Source: an uncultured Paludibacter sp. (lineage in GTDB: Bacteria > Bacteroidota > Bacteroidia > Bacteroidales > Paludibacteraceae). Taken from it: a DNA stretch of 64,000 bases. A program made the position numbers and the translations under genes. Each line of letters begins with the position of its first letter. Within the stretch, counting starts at the first letter, position 1. The stretch spans positions 9,446 to 73,445 of the forward strand of contig CALFXE010000067.1 of assembly GCA_937927845.1 (NCBI GenBank), written 5' to 3'. This document shows, one piece after another, positions 61,846-64,000 of the stretch. The notes under the pieces are model-generated. The model had not been told where the DNA came from, did no database searches, and saw nothing but the letters and a program-made list of their open reading frames with translations.

Positions 61846-62970
61846 TTACTCCCCAATTTCTTTCTTGATAAAATTTTCCAAGACTTTCTTATCAGGTAGC
61901 TGAACTAAGTATTTGGAAACAAACAGTTGGTTATCCATGCCGGAAGTAGCGTATTTCGCCAAAGCCTTGCCTTTACTCCCACAAAGGATTAGTCCGATAG
62001 GTGGATTGTCGCCGTCCGACATTTCATTGTCTTTGTAATAATTCAGATAAACATTCATTTGTCCAGCATCGGCATGGTCAAACTTACCGATTTTCAAATC
62101 AATCAAAATATGGCTTTTCAAAATACGATGATAGAAAACCAAATCAATGCGGTAGTGAGTATTGTCGAATGTGATTCGTTTTTGGCGAGCTTCAAAACAG
62201 AATCCTGTGCCAAGTTCTATCAGAAATTTCTGTAAATGGTCTAAAATAGCTTGTTCCAATTCGGATTCGCTGTATTCTGACCTCTCTTCCAATCCAAGAA
62301 ATTCCAAAAAGTAAGGATCACGGATAATATCTATGGTTTGAGCCGGTTTCTGATTTTTGAATTTAGCAATTACTGCTTCCTTGTTTTTAGATAAGCCGGT
62401 TCGGACATATAAAGCCGTATTGATAGCGCGTTCCAGTTCCCGAACACTCCAGTTGTTCTTTATCGTTTCTACCTCGTAAAAGAATCGTTCTAAAGGGTCA
62501 TCATGTTGCAATAACTCTATAAAGTGAGAGTATGAAAGCCTTGATAATAGCACTTTGGGGTCAATTTCAAATTCGTTGTCTGATATTGCGGGCACTGTCC
62601 GCGAAATCTCCATTTCATTTACATTTATTGCCGGAATAAACTGATTATCTATCTCTTGCAATTTGGCGGACACTGTCCGCCAAATTTGAGGATAAGTCGT
62701 GTAAAATTTTCGACAGGTATTTAATTCCCGGCTTCTTAATCCTTTAATTCCTTTTGATTTCAACTTCTTAGCAAGTTCATCCAAAAGCCTTGTACCATAT
62801 TTAGCCCGGTCTTCTCCATGCTGTTCGTATTCAACTATATAGCATCCGACAAGCCAATTGCGTATAGTTAAGTTTTGGTTGATAGCTTTTGTTGCATTTT
62901 CCTGTAATGCACTATGTGTTTGATAAACATTATCAATTAATTGGTCGAAATTTAGATGTTTTACTATCAT
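61846..62970 (-). CDS. YhcG-type PDDEXK nuclease-domain protein (DUF1016)
   Basis: This 374-residue protein has an N-terminal DUF1016 helical domain (TKAINQNLTIRNWLVGCYIVEYEQHGEDRAKYGTRLLDELAKKL) and a C-terminal PDDEXK domain with RIDLVFYHRILKSHILIDLKIGKFDHADAGQMNVYLNYYKD. YhcG proteins often lie within or beside type I restriction loci, as here next to an hsdR remnant and an integrase. A nuclease or recombination role is predicted, not shown. A 27-bp palindrome lies within the coding sequence. Confidence 0.85.
   Translation of the reverse strand: MIVKHLNFDQLIDNVYQTHSALQENATKAINQNLTIRNWLVGCYIVEYEQHGEDRAKYGTRLLDELAKKLKSKGIKGLRSRELNTCRKFYTTYPQIWRTVSAKLQEIDNQFIPAINVNEMEISRTVPAISDNEFEIDPKVLLSRLSYSHFIELLQHDDPLERFFYEVETIKNNWSVRELERAINTALYVRTGLSKNKEAVIAKFKNQKPAQTIDIIRDPYFLEFLGLEERSEYSESELEQAILDHLQKFLIELGTGFCFEARQKRITFDNTHYRIDLVFYHRILKSHILIDLKIGKFDHADAGQMNVYLNYYKDNEMSDGDNPPIGLILCGSKGKALAKYATSGMDNQLFVSKYLVQLPDKKVLENFIKKEIGE
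62660..62686. repeat. 27-bp perfect palindrome inside the YhcG gene
   Basis: Thirteen-base arms AATTTGGCGGACA and TGTCCGCCAAATT around a central C. A degenerate second copy (GCGGGCA, C, TGTCCGC) is at 62588-62602 in the same gene. Confidence 0.85.
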
Positions 62971-63013
62971 TGGAGATTTGAATTATGGCGTAAAGATAAT
63001 GAATTCCTGCGGA

Positions 63014-64000
63014 TTACGATTGCTTATTCAGACTGTTTCTCAATGCTTTCAATCTGTTCGCCGCCTGCATATTATCGACTTTAATATATCTCATGAACGC
63101 CGCAGGGTTTTTGTGTCCTGATATTCGCATAAGCTCCTCTGCCGGAAAGCCGGAGAGATACATATTGGTACAGAAAGATCTCCGACAAGTATGTGAGGAC
63201 ATCATTTCCCATTTCTCGTGAACTTCTTTTACCCTAAGATTTCCTTTCTTACGGACAACCTCTGTTTTCTGTTTCAACTTGGCTTTCTTACCGAGTTCCT
63301 TCAGACGTTCGTTGAATTTATAGCTTGGTATTTTCGGCAAATCGTAGTCGTATTTTTTCAAAATCTCCGGTACATAATCAATCATCGGAATAACGACAGC
63401 CTTATGGACTTTCCTTTGTTTTAGATTAATATAGCCATTTGTAGCATCAATATGTTCGGGACTTAGAGTCGATAAATCACTATATCGTAATCCGGTGAAG
63501 CAACCTACGATAAATACATCCCGGATTTCTTCCAATTCTTTATCGTCAGAAAGATTTAAGTTGTAAATCGCTCTCAGTTCCTTTTCGTTCAAATATATAG
63601 CATCGGTTTCTTCTTCAACGACTTTGAAATTTTTTAAGTCAACAGCAGGAATGGTTCCTTTGGCAACCTGGTAATTTACGAACCCTTTCAACAGTCGAAC
63701 AACTTTTCCGGCAGAATTGGTTACTAATCCGATTGTTCCATCCGGTTTCACAGCCTTATAAAAGAGATAGTCCATAAACTCATTATAGAATTTAAGGTTC
63801 AGGTTGCGAAAAGTAACAGATTGGGAGGAATATTCTTTGAATGCTGTCAGGTGCTTTTTTAGCGATCTATAATCTTTTACTTGGTCGGCAGACACCTTGC
63901 TTTTCTTTTCTTCAATATATAAATCCAATGTGTCGAACATATTTACACGATTGGAGCGTTGTTCGTATCCCCGATTCTTTTCTAATTCCAACAATACAAA
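63014..64000 (-). CDS. Tyrosine integrase, 5' partial at window edge
   Basis: The frame is open to base 64000, so the arm-binding N-terminus is outside. The visible part has the core-binding domain (VSADQVKDYRSLKKHLTAFKEY) and the catalytic domain with box-I Arg (GCFTGLRYSDLSTLSPEH), HTCRRSFCTNMYLSG, GHKNPAAFMRYIKVD. Unlike the integrase at 27310, it has the first Arg. It probably belongs to a third mobile element that includes the YhcG gene or reaches into unseen DNA. Confidence 0.88.
   Translation of the reverse strand, partial: FVLLELEKNRGYEQRSNRVNMFDTLDLYIEEKKSKVSADQVKDYRSLKKHLTAFKEYSSQSVTFRNLNLKFYNEFMDYLFYKAVKPDGTIGLVTNSAGKVVRLLKGFVNYQVAKGTIPAVDLKNFKVVEEETDAIYLNEKELRAIYNLNLSDDKELEEIRDVFIVGCFTGLRYSDLSTLSPEHIDATNGYINLKQRKVHKAVVIPMIDYVPEILKKYDYDLPKIPSYKFNERLKELGKKAKLKQKTEVVRKKGNLRVKEVHEKWEMMSSHTCRRSFCTNMYLSGFPAEELMRISGHKNPAAFMRYIKVDNMQAANRLKALRNSLNKQS

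Overview
The window looks like accessory DNA from a Bacteroidales-type member of Bacteroidota. The support is the gene families (RteC, DUF3408, Bacteroides-type MobC and relaxase, ECF sigma/FecR/TonB-receptor trios, IntDOT-like integrase), the low GC, and several Bacteroidota -7 boxes of the form TAnnTTTG. Genus cannot be settled from the sequence alone. Almost everything is horizontally acquired, and several mobile elements abut or are nested.

Region 1 (about 1-26.9 kb) is the end of an integrative conjugative element carrying metal-resistance cargo. It starts with the cut end of a giant helicase, two excisionase-like HTH proteins, a primase-helicase and an RteC-type excision regulator. RteC sits directly behind a leftward heavy-metal efflux operon (adaptor, CzcA-type pump, outer-membrane factor, small His/Cys protein, P1B ATPase). 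Next come a Fur-family repressor, two His-rich lipoproteins, two small HHHH-motif proteins, a five-gene lipid A or polyprenyl-sugar remodelling operon, and an ECF sigma/FecR/TonB-receptor operon. A bipartite motif (GTAGGGTA, exactly 11 nt, ATGCGGT) precedes the sigma gene and both lipoprotein genes. I read it as the promoter recognised by this ECF sigma, tying these genes into one envelope metal response. The region ends at a DHFR-like gene with a small coupled ORF and a truncated tRNA 3' end.

Region 2 (about 27.06-46.17 kb) is a mobilizable island bounded by a 13-bp direct repeat. It has an IntDOT-like integrase lacking the first catalytic Arg, two HTH proteins, DUF3408, a likely oriT, MobC and a relaxase. 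Its cargo is a type I restriction-modification operon (hsdR, DUF262/DUF1524, hsdM, hsdS) with silent hsdS cassettes, a tyrosine recombinase and three sets of inverted repeats. This is a phase-variable specificity locus with two N-terminal and three C-terminal target-recognition cassettes. An AlbA_2/Schlafen-like ATP-binding protein, a DUF2971 protein and a decayed second copy of the AlbA_2 gene end follow.

Region 3 (about 46.2-61 kb) holds an AcrAB-TolC-type multidrug efflux operon with a divergent AraC regulator, three small outer-membrane barrel proteins, two PAP2 phosphatases flanking a broken DUF3108 gene, a TonB-dependent receptor, an EamA transporter and a truncated response regulator.

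Region 4 (about 61-64 kb) begins at a sharp junction where the response regulator is cut and joined to the C-terminal end of another hsdR. It also carries a YhcG-type PDDEXK nuclease and a tyrosine integrase that runs off the window.
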